A program made the translations under genes and the position numbers. Below, piece after piece: positions 1 to 5,630 of a DNA stretch of 6,816 nt (position 1 is its first letter; each line of letters opens with the position of its first letter). Source of the stretch: Phyllobacteriaceae bacterium. Lineage in GTDB: Bacteria > Pseudomonadota > Alphaproteobacteria > Rhizobiales > Rhizobiaceae. The stretch spans positions 1-6,816 of the forward strand of contig JAHEGF010000185.1 in assembly GCA_024645155.1 (NCBI GenBank), in the 5' to 3' direction. The notes beneath the pieces were generated by a model, which saw only the letters and a list, made by a program, of their open reading frames with translations, did no database searches and was not told the origin of the DNA.

Positions 1-246
1 AGCGTCCGCCGCAATTTTTTTGGCGTCTTCTGCTACTTCCTTGGCATGTCCGCGCATCGCGTCATCGAGAATTTCAGGATCTTCGGGTCGAACCATCGAC
101 ATCGACGCTTCCAGAAGAGAGTGATGCCGGAACACGGTCAGGAGCAGAAGTTCACCGCCACAGATCTTCTGCAGGCCGGCTGCCAGTTTCAAGGCCTTTT
201 TGGATCCGTCTGATCCGTCGACGGCTGCGAGAATTCTTTTAAACAT
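1..246 (-). CDS. usp: Universal stress protein (UspA family), TRAP-operon linked, partial
   Basis: Only the N-terminal 82 residues are in the window; the gene runs off the left edge. The protein opens with MFKRILAAVDGSDGSKKAL, the typical first beta strand of the UspA fold. It includes the Asp (residue 10) that contacts adenine nucleotide in ATP-binding Usps. A second strand (about residues 32-38, GELLLLTV) follows. The C-terminal glycine-rich ATP loop, which would show whether it binds ATP, lies outside. The start at 246 is 14 bp after the uehC stop and is preceded by a short GGGGA ribosome site, so it is almost certainly the last gene of the TRAP operon. In Halomonas elongata the equivalent protein TeaD sits beside teaABC and down-regulates ectoine uptake; a similar role here is inferred from position and family. 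Full-length relatives are about 140-150 residues. Confidence 0.9.
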   Translation of the reverse strand, partial: MFKRILAAVDGSDGSKKALKLAAGLQKICGGELLLLTVFRHHSLLEASMSMVRPEDPEILDDAMRGHAKEVAEDAKKIAADA

Positions 247-260
247 AAGATTGTCCCCAT

Positions 261-1544
261 TTATCGGAACGCCAGATCACGCAGAAACAGAGCGATCTGA
301 GGGAAGAAAATTAGCGCAATCGATACGCACAACAAGATTACGGTAAACGGGAATATGCCGCGAATAACCTCGATATAGGGGCGTTTGAAAATGGCTATTG
401 CGGTAAAGATATCGCAACCGAATGGTGGCGTGGCGGACCCTATGGCTACTTGCAGCGTGATGATGGTGCCGACAAGAACCGGATCGAGGCCAACAGTTTT
501 CACTACTGGCGCGAAGATGGGCACCAATATCAGAATAACCACAATCGGATCGACAAACATGCAGCCGACAAAGAAGGCGATCGAAATTACGGCAAGAACG
601 CCCTTTGGTCCCATATCTGCAACGCCGACAGCTGCCAGTATCTGCTGGGGAACCTGGGCAAACGAAATAACCCATGAGAAAGCCGAGCCCGCTCCAACGA
701 GGATAAACACCACTGCAGTGATAAGGCCAGTGGATTTGGCGATAAGGTAGATGTCCGGCAGGTTCAATGAACGAAAGACAGCGAACTCCAGAATTACCGC
801 ATAGAGCACACATGCAGCGGCAGCTTCTGTAGGGCTGAATATCCCGCCGTAGATACCGCCGACGATGATGACTGGAAAACCGAGTGGCCAAATGGCTCTT
901 TTGACTGATTCCCAGCGTTCGAGCCCGCTTGCCTTAGGTTCGGTGGGCACTTTGTTGATCGTCGCATATACAATGCTGTAGGCAGAAAACAGGACCATAA
1001 GCAGCAGCCCGGGGCCAACGCCTGCGATAAACAGCTCGGAAATAGATGTACTTGATATTACGCCATAAATTATCATCCCGATCGAGGGCGGGATTAGAAA
1101 TGCGATGTCAGATGCATTGATGATAAGAGCCAGAATAAATGAGTCCTTGTAGCCGGCCTTAAGCATTCGCGGGCGCAAAGGAGAACCCACGGCAACGACT
1201 GTTGCCTGAGTCGAGCCTGACACCGCACCAAACAGCGTGCAGGCCGTGGTGGCACTGACCGCGAGTCCGCCTTTCATGTGGCCGACAAACTTCATCACCA
1301 TATCAATCAGGCGATTGGCAGACTGGCCACGTGTCATGATGTCAGCGGCGAGGATAAACATGGGAACAGCGATCAACGACGCTGGCCGAATGCCTGCCAT
1401 GATCTGCTGGACCATGAAATCCATCTTGCCTAGATCGCCAAACATGAAAAGGAAGCCGACGAAGGTAGAAACGAGCAGCGGGATCATCATCGGAAAGCCG
1501 AGTAGCAGCAGGACGATCATGATCAGAAAAATGGTCAGTGCCAT
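261..1544 (-). CDS. uehC: TRAP transporter large permease (DctM family), ectoine importer UehC/TeaC
   Basis: This is the 427-residue large membrane subunit of a TRAP transporter, which carries the substrate across the inner membrane driven by an ion (normally Na+) gradient. Length and motifs are those of the DctM family. The N-terminal hydrophobic helix is at residues 3-34, with PMFILAADIM at 61-70. Hallmark segments are GSTQAT (110-115), PPSIGMIIYG (152-161), GIYGGIFSPTEAAA (230-243), a DP..V..I.VPI..P stretch (332-346) and GSATPPFG (369-376). About 11-12 hydrophobic segments can be picked out. The start follows the uehB stop by 11 bp, and its Shine-Dalgarno AGGGG (1553-1557) overlaps the uehB stop codon, indicating translational coupling. 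The substrate is assigned from the TeaA-like binding protein in the same operon, not from this protein itself. No truncation or frameshift is visible. Confidence 0.95.
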   Translation of the reverse strand: MALTIFLIMIVLLLLGFPMMIPLLVSTFVGFLFMFGDLGKMDFMVQQIMAGIRPASLIAVPMFILAADIMTRGQSANRLIDMVMKFVGHMKGGLAVSATTACTLFGAVSGSTQATVVAVGSPLRPRMLKAGYKDSFILALIINASDIAFLIPPSIGMIIYGVISSTSISELFIAGVGPGLLLMVLFSAYSIVYATINKVPTEPKASGLERWESVKRAIWPLGFPVIIVGGIYGGIFSPTEAAAACVLYAVILEFAVFRSLNLPDIYLIAKSTGLITAVVFILVGAGSAFSWVISFAQVPQQILAAVGVADMGPKGVLAVISIAFFVGCMFVDPIVVILILVPIFAPVVKTVGLDPVLVGTIITLQVAIGSATPPFGCDIFTAIAIFKRPYIEVIRGIFPFTVILLCVSIALIFFPQIALFLRDLAFR

Positions 1545-1555
1545 GGAACGTACCC

Positions 1556-2137
1556 CTAAATCTCGACCTCGTCGTCGTCGTAGCCCTCAAGAACATGTGT
1601 TGAGAGGTAGATGTCCTGTTCGACTAGGTTCTTGATCGCAGTTAGCGCATATTGAAGGCCGGTCATGAAGAATCCGACCGGTACCCATAGAAATATCCAG
1701 TAAACTGGTAATTGCAGTGCCGGCAATACACGGCCTGAGGTAGCCACCTTAAGGATGTAGCCAACCGAAAAATAGCAAAGAGCGAACATTGCGATTGCGG
1801 TAATTGACGCAATAATGATCATGAACGATTTGCGCGCCGAATGTGGCAACGCGTCGTAAATGGCTGACATGCGAATATGCCTGCCGTGGCGAGCTGCATA
1901 GCTGATGCCCGCAAAGGTAATCAGGATTATCAGAATACGGTTCAGTTCCTCGGTGAAGAACAAACTGTACTGAAAGACAAACCTTCCGACGACATTCGCG
2001 ATCGTGTTGAATGCCATCAACAAGACGCCAGCCGCCAGCAGCACGGATTCAACGCGGCTGACTGTCGAATCAATGGTTCCAAGAACTCCGGGCAATGACG
2101 ATGCATGAGGATTGGAGTCTTCTTCTGTTCCGCTCAT
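1556..2137 (-). CDS. uehB: TRAP transporter small permease (DctQ family), ectoine importer UehB/TeaB
   Basis: This is the 193-residue small membrane subunit (DctQ family), which packs against the large permease and helps dock the binding protein. Four hydrophobic segments are visible, at roughly residues 29-50, 64-82, 103-125 and 142-165. The family signature NVVGRF...FTEELNRILI (48-70) lies across the first loop and second helix, followed by the basic AARHGRHIRM (81-90). The C-terminus is strongly acidic (GYDDDEVEI). I place the start at 2137, not at an in-frame ATG at 2185. A very good Shine-Dalgarno (GGGAGGGA on the minus strand, 2141-2148) sits just before 2137, and the upstream ATG falls in the loop-proximal part of a strong hairpin and has no ribosome site. 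The gene lies between uehA (86 bp upstream) and uehC (11 bp downstream). Confidence 0.93.
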   Translation of the reverse strand: MSGTEEDSNPHASSLPGVLGTIDSTVSRVESVLLAAGVLLMAFNTIANVVGRFVFQYSLFFTEELNRILIILITFAGISYAARHGRHIRMSAIYDALPHSARKSFMIIIASITAIAMFALCYFSVGYILKVATSGRVLPALQLPVYWIFLWVPVGFFMTGLQYALTAIKNLVEQDIYLSTHVLEGYDDDEVEI

Positions 2138-2140
2138 GGT

Positions 2141-2148
2141 TCCCTCCC
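2141..2148 (-). promoter_or_regulatory. Ribosome binding site of uehB
   Basis: The minus strand reads GGGAGGGA, with a GGAGG core ending 5 nt before the ATG at 2137. It is the strongest Shine-Dalgarno in the window and decides the uehB start in favour of 2137 over the in-frame ATG 48 bp upstream. Confidence 0.8.
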
Positions 2149-2166
2149 GGTCCGTTATTGATCTGG

Positions 2167-2194
2167 CCGGAGGCCATGATCCCATGGCCGCCGG
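2167..2194 (-). repeat. Intercistronic stem-loop between uehA and uehB
   Basis: An inverted repeat has arms GGCCATG (2172-2178) and CATGGCC (2183-2189) around a 4-nt loop. After one mismatch it continues with a further 4-bp CCGG/CCGG pairing (2167-2170 with 2191-2194), giving an 11-bp G+C-rich stem. In the uehA-uehB mRNA it begins 29 nt after the uehA stop codon and has no U-tract after it, so it is not a classical terminator in that direction. Such hairpins after a binding-protein gene commonly protect the 3' end of the upstream message, so that the periplasmic protein is made in excess over the membrane subunits; that role is inferred. On the plus strand the same stem is followed by TTTTT (2195-2199), so it could end antisense transcripts. 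Confidence 0.65.
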
Positions 2195-2223
2195 TTTTTC
2201 CAGTTGTCAGATTCTGGCTGTGA

Positions 2224-3243
2224 TCAGTTTTTTGTTGCTTCCAGATCTGCCTTCAACTGATCAAGAATCGCCTTGCCGCTATCGCCGGTCATCTCAATAA
2301 ACTTGGCTTCAACAGTGGCCGCCGCCGCCTTGAAACAGGCACGTTCTTCTTCCGTGAGTACCGTGACGGTCATTTCCGGCTTGGCGTCGGTTATTTTCTT
2401 CAACTCAGAATCAGCAAGGCTCTTCTGGTATTCGGCAATATAGTCGTAGGCAGACGCTGCGGCATCTTCGACCACCTTCTTGTCGGCATCGCTTAGACCA
2501 TCATAGAAATCCTTGTTGGCCATTACCGCGGTCGTGAAGTTGTTGTGGCCGGTATATGTGATGTGGTCCGTCACCTCGTATATCTTCGTTGAGAAGAGGA
2601 AGAAGGTCGGATTTTCCTGGCCTTGGATAATGTTGGTTTGCAGCCCGCCATACACTTCACCCCAAGGTAACGGCGTTGGTGTTGCACCAAAGGCCTTGTA
2701 GGATTCGACAAGAAGCGGGTTTGTCATGACACGGAATTTGACCTCGTTGAGGTCGGCACAGCTCTTGACCGGCGATTTTGTAGTCATCGCCACTTCGCCT
2801 TCCGGGAACATGACAAGAAGCTCAAGGCCCTTGTCTGCGTACAGTCCTTCAAAATCCTCGTTAATCGCCTTGCTTTGCTTATAGAACCGGGCCAGGTGAT
2901 CCTGATCCGTTGGCAGCAGATAAGGCACAAAGAAAACCTGCGCTTCGGGGATTAGCGCGCCGGTGAAACCTGGTGACTGGTCGACGAATTGCAGAATACC
3001 CGCCTGGGCCTGTTCCATGATATCGGCAGATTCACCGAGCGTCCCGTAGGGAAATAGCTCGATCGTGTGGTCGGAATTTGCTTCGATTGCTTCCTTGAAC
3101 TTCGTCGCATAGACACCCTGGACCTCGGTCAGCGACTCCTCAAAAGCATATTTCCAGCTGTCTGCCTGGGCAGATAATGAACTTGCTATGATAATTGCGG
3201 AGGCGGCCACGCCACCGAAGAAAGCTCTAACTGTCGATTTCAT
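2224..3243 (-). CDS. uehA: TRAP transporter ectoine/5-hydroxyectoine-binding protein (TeaA/UehA-like, DctP family)
   Basis: This 339-residue periplasmic protein would capture the substrate for UehBC. A Sec signal peptide is clear: basic start MKSTVR, hydrophobic core 8-21, and an Ala-Gln-Ala cleavage site predicting maturation at Asp28. The mature DctP domain (312 residues) closely resembles Halomonas elongata TeaA as I remember it, for example SPGFTG, VMTNPLL, ESYKAFGATPTPLPWGEVYG and the C-terminal KFIEMTG. Positions that line the ectoine pocket in TeaA appear kept, in mature numbering: Glu9, Phe66, Arg144, Trp167, Asn184 and Phe209. TeaA Trp188 is Phe here. Arg144 is the family's carboxylate-clamping arginine. 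The start at 3243 has a good ribosome site (GAGGAG, 3253-3258). The gene is first in the TRAP operon, downstream of a 318-bp control region. A C4-dicarboxylate substrate is less likely given the pocket. Confidence 0.93.
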   Translation of the reverse strand: MKSTVRAFFGGVAASAIIIASSLSAQADSWKYAFEESLTEVQGVYATKFKEAIEANSDHTIELFPYGTLGESADIMEQAQAGILQFVDQSPGFTGALIPEAQVFFVPYLLPTDQDHLARFYKQSKAINEDFEGLYADKGLELLVMFPEGEVAMTTKSPVKSCADLNEVKFRVMTNPLLVESYKAFGATPTPLPWGEVYGGLQTNIIQGQENPTFFLFSTKIYEVTDHITYTGHNNFTTAVMANKDFYDGLSDADKKVVEDAAASAYDYIAEYQKSLADSELKKITDAKPEMTVTVLTEEERACFKAAAATVEAKFIEMTGDSGKAILDQLKADLEATKN

Positions 3244-3252
3244 GTGAGAATT

Positions 3253-3258
3253 CTCCTC
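3253..3258 (-). promoter_or_regulatory. Ribosome binding site of uehA
   Basis: GAGGAG on the minus strand ends 9 nt before the ATG at 3243. It partly overlaps a 10-bp palindrome GAGAATTCTC (3246-3255), which may be chance because it leaves no room for a hairpin loop. Confidence 0.7.
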
Positions 3259-3348
3259 TCTAGGATTATTGCTTTTGCAGCTTCCGGCAAATGGACCGGT
3301 GCATGGTGAATTTGGATTAGCGGAGAAAGAAGTCCGAACGCATCGTAT

Positions 3349-3378
3349 TCAATCGGCTCATCATTGGACGCCGATTGA
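3349..3378. promoter_or_regulatory. Perfect 9-bp inverted repeat upstream of uehA, candidate EnuR/AsnC operator
   Basis: TCAATCGGC (3349-3357) and GCCGATTGA (3370-3378) form a perfect inverted repeat with a 12-bp spacer. The arm centres are 21 bp apart, two helical turns, which suits a dimeric helix-turn-helix protein binding one face of the DNA. It lies about 106-135 bp upstream of the uehA start. The symmetry is seen directly; the identity of the binding protein is inferred from the regulators encoded nearby. Confidence 0.5.
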
Positions 3379-3382
3379 CCGA

Positions 3383-3392
3383 TGTGATCACA
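3383..3392. promoter_or_regulatory. TGTGATCACA palindrome upstream of uehA
   Basis: A perfect 10-bp palindrome sits 4 bp from the 9-bp inverted repeat, on the side away from uehA. It resembles half-site words used by several regulators, but it lacks the 6-bp centre of a CRP site. It could be an operator or chance. Confidence 0.25.
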
Positions 3393-3402
3393 GTCCCTCC
3401 CG

Positions 3403-3421
3403 TTGTCATTATTGTCATGAC
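3403..3421. promoter_or_regulatory. TTGTCA direct repeats with GTCATGAC palindrome
   Basis: TTGTCA occurs at 3403-3408 and 3412-3417, a 9-bp period; the second copy runs into the palindrome GTCATGAC (3414-3421). The word ATTGTCATG (3411-3419) recurs across the enuR start codon (4943-4951). MocR regulators often bind direct repeats, so this is a plausible part of the EnuR target. ATTGTCAT also occurs once inside enuR (4424-4431), so the word alone is not specific. Confidence 0.35.
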
Positions 3422-3561
3422 TTAGGTATGGTGAAACAAGGTCAATTCAGAGTCAATGTGATTATTAAATCATAACAATATTCCAATTCGCCGGAATGTG
3501 CGCAAATGTTGGTTCTGCAATGGCATTTTCTGCGAATGGATGCTGGAAGCGTTTGTCGCAA

Positions 3562-4950
3562 TTACAGCGTAAGAAGCGCCGGCTCCGGATTGCTGCGGGC
3601 AAGGCGGGAAATGACAGCCAAGCCGCGCTCGAGCGTTTCGGGGGGTTCCGCCCCCAAACATATACGGACTCCGAGTTTGCTCACCGAATCAGATATTGCA
3701 AACGATGATCCCGGAGCGATGGCAACACCGTTCAGACGGGCATGGGCAACGAAAGCATCTTCTGTCCATTTCCCCGGCATGGGAAGCCAGATGTGCATGC
3801 CGTTTTTGCTGGAATTAAACTCGATGCCAGAAATGCTGTGAGCTGCGAGGCGGTTTCGGGCCCCCAGAGCCTCCATTTGCCATTTCAATAAATACTCAGC
3901 GGTTCCGTCATCAATCCAGCGGCTGGCAAGCTCGGCCATCAGTGCGGTCGCCATCCAATTGCTCACTAGGTGGCGATTGGCTGCTGCCGATTCAAATGTC
4001 TCGGGTACCGTGAGAAATCCGTATCGCAGACCAGGCATTATGCATTTTGTAAGGCTGGTAAAATAAAAGGTTCGCTCCGGTGCAATTGCTGCAATCGGTT
4101 CGGGTCTGTCCGGTTGAAGCGGCCCCCAAGCGTCATTCTCAATAATCAGAACCTCGTAGTGCCGAGCCAGTTTGACCAGTTCAGCCCTGCGTTCCACTGA
4201 CATTGTCGCGGCTCGTGGGTTTAATCCCGTCGGCATGAGATAAATGGCCTTGACTGCCGATCTTTCACAAGCCTTGGCAAATGCAGAGGGAATTACGCCT
4301 TGCCCATCAATTTCCAGCCCCTGAATTCGCAATCCGAGGTAACGCGTCAACGGTTTTAGCGTGTGGTGCCCCAATTCCTCGGTAACGACAAGGTCGCCTG
4401 GGTTTGCCGCCGTCATCAATGCGATTGTCATTGCAGAAGTGTTACCGTTGGTCAGAACAAGACCTTGGGTAGTTGCGTCTAATCCACAAAGCCTCAACCA
4501 CTTCTGCGCGGCAGCGGAATACTCTCGCAATGCACCAGATGGCCGGAAAGATGAGATTACGGAAGATGGCAGATCGGTCCCAAGCTTCGACAATGCGCGC
4601 TTCATTTCGACGAGATGCAACGGTTCGAAGACGGGTTTGAGGATGGAAAAGTCGATAAGATCGCCGTATCGGCTATTTGGCAAAAAAGGCGTTTGAGTAT
4701 CGTTGCGGCCCGAACGCACAAAGGTGCCACGCCCGACTTCCCCGGTAATGACACCGCGGCGAATGAGATCGTCATACGCCCTGCTTACAGTCTGAACACT
4801 CAAACCCAGATTATAGGCAAGGGTCCGATGAGTGGGCAAACGGTCGCCATCGCGGAGTTCACCGGTTTCAACCGCCTGTATTACGATTTCCGCTAACGAT
4901 CGGTATGCAGGGCGGCGTAAATCATTAGGTTTTGGAGGCCAAATTGTCAT
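3562..4950 (-). CDS. enuR: MocR/GntR-family PLP-dependent regulator of ectoine utilisation (EnuR)
   Basis: This 462-residue regulator has two parts. An N-terminal GntR-type winged helix (about residues 15-80) includes GDRLPTHRTLAYNLGLSVQT, VSRAYDDLIRRGVI and the wing GEVGRGTFV. A fold-type I aminotransferase-like domain (about 100-450) follows a linker. In the second domain NPR occurs at 244-246, ENDAWGPL at 271-278 with the PLP-ring Asp273, and TSLTKCIMPGLRYGF at 298-312. The putative PLP-binding lysine is residue 302, the position reported for Ruegeria pomeroyi EnuR. EnuR there represses ectoine import and catabolism genes and is relieved by the intermediates alpha-ADABA and diaminobutyrate. 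The ATG at 4950 gives the usual MTIWPP start but has no clear Shine-Dalgarno. The gene diverges from asnC across 65 bp and points toward uehABC. A true aminotransferase is excluded by the DNA-binding domain. Confidence 0.93.
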   Translation of the reverse strand: MTIWPPKPNDLRRPAYRSLAEIVIQAVETGELRDGDRLPTHRTLAYNLGLSVQTVSRAYDDLIRRGVITGEVGRGTFVRSGRNDTQTPFLPNSRYGDLIDFSILKPVFEPLHLVEMKRALSKLGTDLPSSVISSFRPSGALREYSAAAQKWLRLCGLDATTQGLVLTNGNTSAMTIALMTAANPGDLVVTEELGHHTLKPLTRYLGLRIQGLEIDGQGVIPSAFAKACERSAVKAIYLMPTGLNPRAATMSVERRAELVKLARHYEVLIIENDAWGPLQPDRPEPIAAIAPERTFYFTSLTKCIMPGLRYGFLTVPETFESAAANRHLVSNWMATALMAELASRWIDDGTAEYLLKWQMEALGARNRLAAHSISGIEFNSSKNGMHIWLPMPGKWTEDAFVAHARLNGVAIAPGSSFAISDSVSKLGVRICLGAEPPETLERGLAVISRLARSNPEPALLTL

Positions 4951-4980
4951 GGTATATTGATGGCGGCAATCGTGACAATT
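4942..4980. promoter_or_regulatory. 8-bp inverted repeat across the enuR start, shared enuR/asnC control region
   Basis: AATTGTCA (4942-4949) and TGACAATT (4973-4980) form a perfect inverted repeat with a 23-bp spacer. The left arm covers the first codons of enuR. The right arm runs into a second word of the same kind (TTGACA, 4979-4984), so the minus strand shows two TTGTCA copies 7 bp apart, like the pair upstream of uehA. A protein bound here could control both divergent genes, including EnuR autoregulation. The symmetry is directly visible; the function is inferred. Confidence 0.4.
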
Positions 4981-5015
4981 GACAAGCCCCTATCACTGGC
5001 TCACAAGTCATTTCC
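4951..5015. promoter_or_regulatory. Divergent enuR-asnC promoter region
   Basis: The 65-bp gap must supply the promoters of enuR (minus) and asnC (plus), unless these lie inside the opposing genes. A TATATT (4953-4958) with TTTGGA 16 bp before it (4931-4936) is a possible but weak asnC promoter. TTGTCA and TATACC words on the minus strand are similarly weak candidates for enuR. Neither start codon has a recognisable Shine-Dalgarno, so leaderless or weakly translated messages are possible. Confidence 0.4.
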
Positions 5016-5516
5016 ATGGCCTCAGTAAAATTGGATGACCGCGATATCAAGATTCTCGCGACCCTGTCGCGGGAAGGTCGCATGTCAAAAAGTGAACTTG
5101 CACAAAGGGTCAACCTTACCGCAACTCCGTGCTGGGAACGGCTCCGGCGTCTGGAGAAGGAAGGAATCATCTCTGGTTACCGAGCGGAAATCGAACTGCG
5201 TCAGGTTGCTCCACATGTTTTGATATTCGTGATGGCCGAACTGGAAGATCACCGAGCCGCCACTTTTCAAACCTTTGAGAAGGCAGTTGCCGGATATGAC
5301 GAGATAATGGCGTGCTGGGCATTGGGTGGCGGATTTGATTATCTTCTTCAAGTTGTTACCCGGGACATAGACAGCTACCAACGGCTTGTTGACGATTTGC
5401 TGGCCCGCCGCACAGGACTCGCACGCTACTTTACTTACATCGTGACCAAGCCGGTCAAGCATTCTGCAATGCCGCCCTTTTCCACGCTGCTTGGGTCCGA
5501 CTTGCAGAGGGATTGA
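5016..5516 (+). CDS. asnC: Lrp/AsnC-family transcriptional regulator of the ectoine catabolic cluster (AsnC/DoeX-like)
   Basis: This is a 166-residue Lrp/AsnC regulator. The N-terminal helix-turn-helix is evident: LDDRDIKILATLSREGRMSK (residues 6-25), then SELAQRVNLTATPCWERLRR and LEKEGIISGY. It is followed by the RAM ligand-binding domain (about 65-145) with ALGGGFDYLLQV (102-113), the loop that usually lines the amino-acid site. Length is normal for the family. Start 5016 is the only sensible one, but no ribosome site is seen before it. In known ectoine clusters an AsnC-type gene (asnC, or doeX in Halomonas) accompanies the degradation genes and the ssd gene. Here it begins a plus-strand operon with the aldehyde dehydrogenase 114 bp downstream and diverges from enuR. 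Its effector is unknown from sequence; an ectoine-derived amino acid such as diaminobutyrate is a reasonable guess. Confidence 0.92.
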   Translation: MASVKLDDRDIKILATLSREGRMSKSELAQRVNLTATPCWERLRRLEKEGIISGYRAEIELRQVAPHVLIFVMAELEDHRAATFQTFEKAVAGYDEIMACWALGGGFDYLLQVVTRDIDSYQRLVDDLLARRTGLARYFTYIVTKPVKHSAMPPFSTLLGSDLQRD

Positions 5517-5630
5517 CGCTTTCATCTCGATCTTTGGACGAAACCTCTGGCAATGACCCATGCTTAAGAGGATTCATCCCGCCGTCCGGAGTTACAATGG
5601 ATTTCCGTTATTCAATAAAAGAGATCAGTG
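5517..5630 (+). other. asnC-ssd spacer with a possible 15-codon leader ORF
   Basis: The 114-bp spacer shows no terminator. It holds a short reading frame, MDFRYSIKEISDVRR, at 5597-5644, with GGAG placed 5 nt before its ATG. Its stop lies 11 bp past the aldehyde dehydrogenase ATG, in a different frame. Ribosomes ending there could re-initiate on the dehydrogenase start. With no comparison to relatives this may be chance. Confidence 0.3.

Larger units (their letters stand above)
3244..3561 (-). promoter_or_regulatory. uehA upstream control region (enuR-uehA gap)
   Basis: This 318-bp stretch carries no convincing gene. It lies between the enuR stop and the uehA start, both on the minus strand. 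It should contain the promoter of the TRAP operon and the operators for EnuR and perhaps AsnC. Visible signals are a 9-bp inverted repeat (3349-3378), a 10-bp palindrome TGTGATCACA (3383-3392), and a cluster of TTGTCA repeats with GTCATGAC (3403-3421). Further out, two GTCAAT words sit 11 bp apart (3441-3457). TTGACT/TTGACC hexamers on the minus strand in that outer part could be -35 elements, but I see no well-spaced -10, so no promoter is placed precisely. No convincing terminator follows enuR, so read-through from enuR into uehA is possible. Confidence 0.6.

Noticed and set aside
1237..1635. 132-codon plus-strand open frame opposite uehC/uehB
   Set aside because: It is antisense to two clear membrane-protein genes, with low-complexity basic composition, no family resemblance and no ribosome site.
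2138..2185. In-frame upstream ATG giving uehB 16 extra residues
   Set aside because: It has no ribosome site, lies inside the hairpin, and the 2137 ATG has a near-perfect Shine-Dalgarno.
2167..2199. Rho-independent terminator for a plus-strand gene (stem plus TTTTT)
   Set aside because: No plus-strand gene lies upstream of it. It is kept as an intercistronic hairpin with a possible antisense-terminating effect.
261..3243. C4-dicarboxylate or sialic acid TRAP transporter
   Set aside because: The binding protein shows the TeaA-type pocket and the neighbours are ectoine-utilisation regulators and an Ssd/DoeC-like enzyme.
3383..3392. CRP-type binding site
   Set aside because: A CRP site needs TGTGA and TCACA separated by about 6 bp; here the halves abut and overlap.
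3496..3841. Plus-strand open frames of 70-111 codons over the enuR 3' end
   Set aside because: They overlap the conserved aminotransferase-like domain of enuR in antisense and show no protein-family features.
3562..4950. GabR or PdxR, because of the aldehyde dehydrogenase annotated as GabD-type nearby
   Set aside because: The full gene context (TeaA-like transporter, Usp, AsnC, Ssd) and Lys302 fit EnuR better.
4979..5007. Consensus -35 TTGACA as the asnC promoter
   Set aside because: No acceptable -10 lies 16-18 bp downstream (CACAAG only), so the hexamer more likely belongs to the repeat cluster.
5085..5561. 158-codon minus-strand open frame opposite asnC
   Set aside because: It is a shadow of the well-supported AsnC gene; the protein resembles nothing I recognise.
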